NCBI GenBank assembly: GCA_946479055.1
Contig: CAMLEX010000164.1
Location: 1-8,677 of the forward strand
Direction of reading: 5' to 3'
Origin: an uncultured Bacteroidota bacterium
Lineage (GTDB): Bacteria > Bacteroidota > Bacteroidia > Chitinophagales > Chitinophagaceae
DNA length: 8,677 bases
Part shown: piece after piece, positions 6,310-8,677 of the stretch
Numbering within the stretch: position 1 is the stretch's first letter
Layout of the letters: each line of letters opens with the position of its first letter
The notes under the pieces: model-generated
Told to the model about the DNA's origin: nothing
Seen by the model: only the letters and a program-made list of their open reading frames with translations
Database searches by the model: none
Translations under genes and position numbers: made by a program

Positions 6310-7619
6310 CAGTCCTTAGGCCAGGTCGGCTCGCCCTTTCGCATCTTTTCCAGTGCTTCTTTGAATACTTTATCTGGGGTTGTATTATTCTTAATCGAGT
6401 TCTCCTCCTCTTGCTTAACTGCTTTCTCTTCCCAAGCTATTGCTTCAGCAATACGACCGACTTTATATAAAAGGTTTGCATAAGTATCTAGAATGGCTGG
6501 GTCTGTTGTATTTGTCTTAAGGATCTCCATCCATTCTATTCCCTTCTTAAGAATCAAAGGATCATTAGAATGCTCAAATATTACCTGCCATATCATATCG
6601 TTAGTAAAATTTCTTCCTATACCAACGGTATCAAGTCCATACTTTTCAATTTTGATAACCTGATAATTTGCAAGCTGTACCCAATCCTTTTTATAAGAGT
6701 ACCATCTAATTTGGGCATCCAACACAATTCGTTCTGCATAGCCTGCACTGTATTTTCTTTTAATAACAGATTTTAATCTTGCCCATTTTGGCTTTTGCAC
6801 GGCTGGTATATCATCCTTCCATATTTTGGAATTTATTTCTTCTTTTGAAATAATATAGTCTACCAAGCCTTGAGAAATTCCCTTTCTGTTCATTATTTTA
6901 TCAACCGAGTCTGAATGTTTATAAAACAGATTAAAACCTTTTTCTTTTGAACTTTGAATATAAGACCCAATAAATGTGATATTTTCTTTAGTGTAAAGAC
7001 TATCATCTGCCATTTTGTATAAATAATTTTGCAGATAATCCTGTCCTATTGTAATAGCCAATTCTTTTTGCTTTAATTCCCGTAAAGATTTTGCCATGTA
7101 AGGCATATAGGAATAGTTTTTCTTTCCTATTTGATAGTTTCGCACCAGTGTATATATCTGTTTTTCTGGATCGTGAGCAACAGTACCCACGGCAATGAAT
7201 GGATTTACTCCTTTTAAACCTATACCCTGGTGAACAATTATACCATCCGGTGAAAAAAATAAATAGGTTGGGAAAACCGTCACATTATATTCCTTCATTA
7301 TAGAGTGGGCATTTTGATACCAACTTTTCACTTGCTCATTATCCCGTTTCGTAGTATCCATTTGGATTTTCACCGAAATAAATTTGTCATTAAACAATTT
7401 GCCGACCTTTTCATTTGTATACACTTCTTTATCCATATACTTACAAGGCCCACACCAAGTGGCGTAACAATCAACAAACAAATACTTGTTCTCCGCTTTT
7501 GCTTTACCTTTTACTTGCTCCCATGTTAAGCCTTGTTCGAAATGAATTCCTTTGCTTGTATCTGTTTGTGCAGATAGAAATATAGGAAGGAAAAGAAGTA
7601 ATGATAACAATGTCTTCAT
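6309..7619 (-). CDS. Exported thioredoxin-fold protein with long helical C-terminal region
   Basis: 436 residues. A short signal peptide (MKTLLSLLLFLPIFLSA, cut before Q18) sends it across the inner membrane. The thioredoxin domain covers about 28-145: NKYLFVDCYATWCGPCKYM with the redox pair C56/C59, then a helical insertion, and the cis-proline P117 in TVFPTYLFF. C51 is the only other cysteine I see. Such proteins reduce or isomerise disulfides in the periplasm. The remaining ~290 residues are mostly helical and end in a TPR-like pair (ILDTYANLLYKVGRIAEAIAWEEKAV, about 380-405), probably a partner- or substrate-binding part. The stop shares one base with the start of the S9 peptidase gene (TGATG), so both are made from one transcript. 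The gene lies 70 bases after the 314-residue gene, with a hairpin but no clear promoter between them. Confidence 0.9.
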   Translation of the reverse strand: MKTLLSLLLFLPIFLSAQTDTSKGIHFEQGLTWEQVKGKAKAENKYLFVDCYATWCGPCKYMDKEVYTNEKVGKLFNDKFISVKIQMDTTKRDNEQVKSWYQNAHSIMKEYNVTVFPTYLFFSPDGIIVHQGIGLKGVNPFIAVGTVAHDPEKQIYTLVRNYQIGKKNYSYMPYMAKSLRELKQKELAITIGQDYLQNYLYKMADDSLYTKENITFIGSYIQSSKEKGFNLFYKHSDSVDKIMNRKGISQGLVDYIISKEEINSKIWKDDIPAVQKPKWARLKSVIKRKYSAGYAERIVLDAQIRWYSYKKDWVQLANYQVIKIEKYGLDTVGIGRNFTNDMIWQVIFEHSNDPLILKKGIEWMEILKTNTTDPAILDTYANLLYKVGRIAEAIAWEEKAVKQEEENSIKNNTTPDKVFKEALEKMRKGEPTWPKD

Positions 7620-7643
7620 AACGAAATTTTATTGAGTAAGCCC

Positions 7644-7676
7644 CGCTGTTGTTGGTGATAACACCGAACAACGGCG
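7644..7676 (-). other. Long hairpin in the leader of the thioredoxin-peptidase operon
   Basis: cgctgttgttggtg (7644-7657) pairs with caccgaacaacggcg (7662-7676) around a four-base loop, with one bulged base and one wobble. It sits between the stop at 7690 and the start at 7619. On the minus strand no U-tract follows directly, so it is not a standard intrinsic terminator. It could protect an mRNA 3' end, attenuate read-through or be a repeat relic. Confidence 0.5.
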
Positions 7677-7689
7677 CCGCTTGGTTTCC

Positions 7690-8634
7690 TTAAGGTGCTG
7701 GTGTTAATGTTATATTCAACGTTTTCATTACTCCGGGTTGTACTTCTGTATTTAGTTCCTGGTGAGTGTTGAAGTCAGGACATTCGAATAAGATGGATGG
7801 ATAGATGCCCGCTGGTATTGGTAAACTGAATCTTCCATCTTCGTCGCTTACTGTGAAGTAAGTTGTTCCGAATACTGTTACGCTTACTGGTACTTGCATT
7901 GGTAAATTGGTTGCACCATTTTTTATCAACCCTTTTATTCCTGATGTGCCGGGACCGGCTACGGTTAACAACACTTGATCAAAGGTGAATAGTTTTTTTA
8001 CGGCTTCATTTGTTTTAAATATTTCCTGACCATCGAGAAACATACTCATCAGCTTTGTATGCAGATCATTGTTGGCAGTGATTTTTGCTTGAGTTTCTAT
8101 TTCGTCATTCTGCCCAGCATTTAAAAAGTCATTATACAATGTATCATACTCAGTTTTTGCTGTTGTGAATGTTGCAGCGAATGCAACTGGCATATTTCCA
8201 CCGGCTGTGAGATCAGCAGTGTTTGCCAATATAAAAGTATTTCCATCTAACATCAACCTTTGCGCAGCTGACCAATCATCCTGCGCAGCTTTTCTATAAT
8301 GTTGTTGCCCTGCTGCATCGAGTTTTATTTCCAACTGATCTGCAGGATACGCTTCGGTGATGTATCTTTTTGCACGTTGCCAAAGAGCCATTCCTTCTGT
8401 TGCTTTGTTTTTTAAATTAACTCTCAGCGTTCTTGAATCTTCGACACGTTGTTCTTCATCAGGCAATGCTTCGGCTGCATCAACTTCTGCTAACCGTGCA
8501 GTAACATAACCTGCGATATATTTTGATTTGAATGCGGTGAAGTCGGCGAGGAAATCTGTAACGCTGTTCCAACCAAGACGACAGATTGCATAAAGTTCTT
8601 GTTGAGTGCTGTTGTACTTTTTGATGATTGCCAT
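7690..8634 (-). CDS. Helical-region protein with C-terminal beta-sandwich module
   Basis: 314 residues, function unknown. Residues 1-222 look almost wholly helical and rich in Ala, Asp, Glu and Thr: QQELYAICRLGWNSVTDFLADF (10-31), an Ala-rich charged helix at 46-66, AKRYITEAYPADQLEIKLD (88-106), and FLDGQEIFKTNEAVKKLFTFD (199-219). Residues 225-314 resemble a carboxypeptidase-regulatory-like or CnaB-type beta-sandwich: GIKGLIKNGATNLPMQVPVS, YFTVSDEDGRFSLPIPAGIY, MKTLNITLTPAP. No signal peptide is visible. The arrangement repeats that of the gene at 1285-2193, but the helical parts share little obvious sequence. It starts at ATG 8634 after atatatat with no Shine-Dalgarno; only 43 bases upstream are in the window. 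It may share a transcript with the thioredoxin gene 70 bases downstream. Unlike its relative, its 3' end shows no run of C-ending codons. Confidence 0.87.
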   Translation of the reverse strand: MAIIKKYNSTQQELYAICRLGWNSVTDFLADFTAFKSKYIAGYVTARLAEVDAAEALPDEEQRVEDSRTLRVNLKNKATEGMALWQRAKRYITEAYPADQLEIKLDAAGQQHYRKAAQDDWSAAQRLMLDGNTFILANTADLTAGGNMPVAFAATFTTAKTEYDTLYNDFLNAGQNDEIETQAKITANNDLHTKLMSMFLDGQEIFKTNEAVKKLFTFDQVLLTVAGPGTSGIKGLIKNGATNLPMQVPVSVTVFGTTYFTVSDEDGRFSLPIPAGIYPSILFECPDFNTHQELNTEVQPGVMKTLNITLTPAP

Positions 8635-8677
8635 GATATATATAGTTTAAGGTTTAACGAGATTGAAAATTAATTTT

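Overview
The window looks like chromosomal DNA from a Bacteroidota bacterium, most likely near Chitinophagaceae. The support is indirect: it is AT-rich, start codons lack Shine-Dalgarno sequences and follow A-rich leaders, one TAnnTTTG-type -7 box is visible, and the protein types fit that phylum (an exported thioredoxin-fold protein with a long helical tail, a 949-residue S9 peptidase, carboxypeptidase-regulatory-like beta-sandwich modules, a RAYT transposase). Every gene I can support lies on the minus strand, so the text reads biologically from right to left.

Layout, right to left. (1) 7690-8634: a protein with a ~220-residue helical region followed by a beta-sandwich module. (2) 6309-7619 and 3460-6309: a two-gene operon with a TGATG stop/start overlap. 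It encodes an exported thioredoxin-fold protein (WCGPC) and an exported S9 serine peptidase with a complete S-D-H triad, and ends in a strong terminator at 3403-3442. (3) 2540-3352: a RAYT transposase gene bracketed by REP-like palindromes that share the core agacttgcgccagcg. (4) 2273-2544: a degenerate DNA array with a 21-bp period, directly upstream of (5) 1285-2193, a second helical plus beta-sandwich protein with the same architecture as the first gene. (6) 719-1284: a non-coding stretch rich in small palindromes, several ending in a TGACG box. (7) 1-718: the 5' part of a membrane-anchored protein with a GAF-like domain, cut by the left window edge.

The thioredoxin and peptidase genes are probably translationally coupled and act together in the cell envelope. 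The peptidase ends in a C-x3-C-x2-C tail that could be a thioredoxin substrate. The two helical plus beta-sandwich proteins carry no visible signal peptide, which is odd for a module normally found outside the cytoplasm; their role is unknown.

The least explained signals are the 21-bp array (about 13 units, two DNA helical turns each, with phased T-tracts and ACCG cores) next to the promoter of the 302-residue gene, and a sharp switch to C-ending codons in the last tens of codons of two genes. I see no tRNA, rRNA, CRISPR array or integron here.
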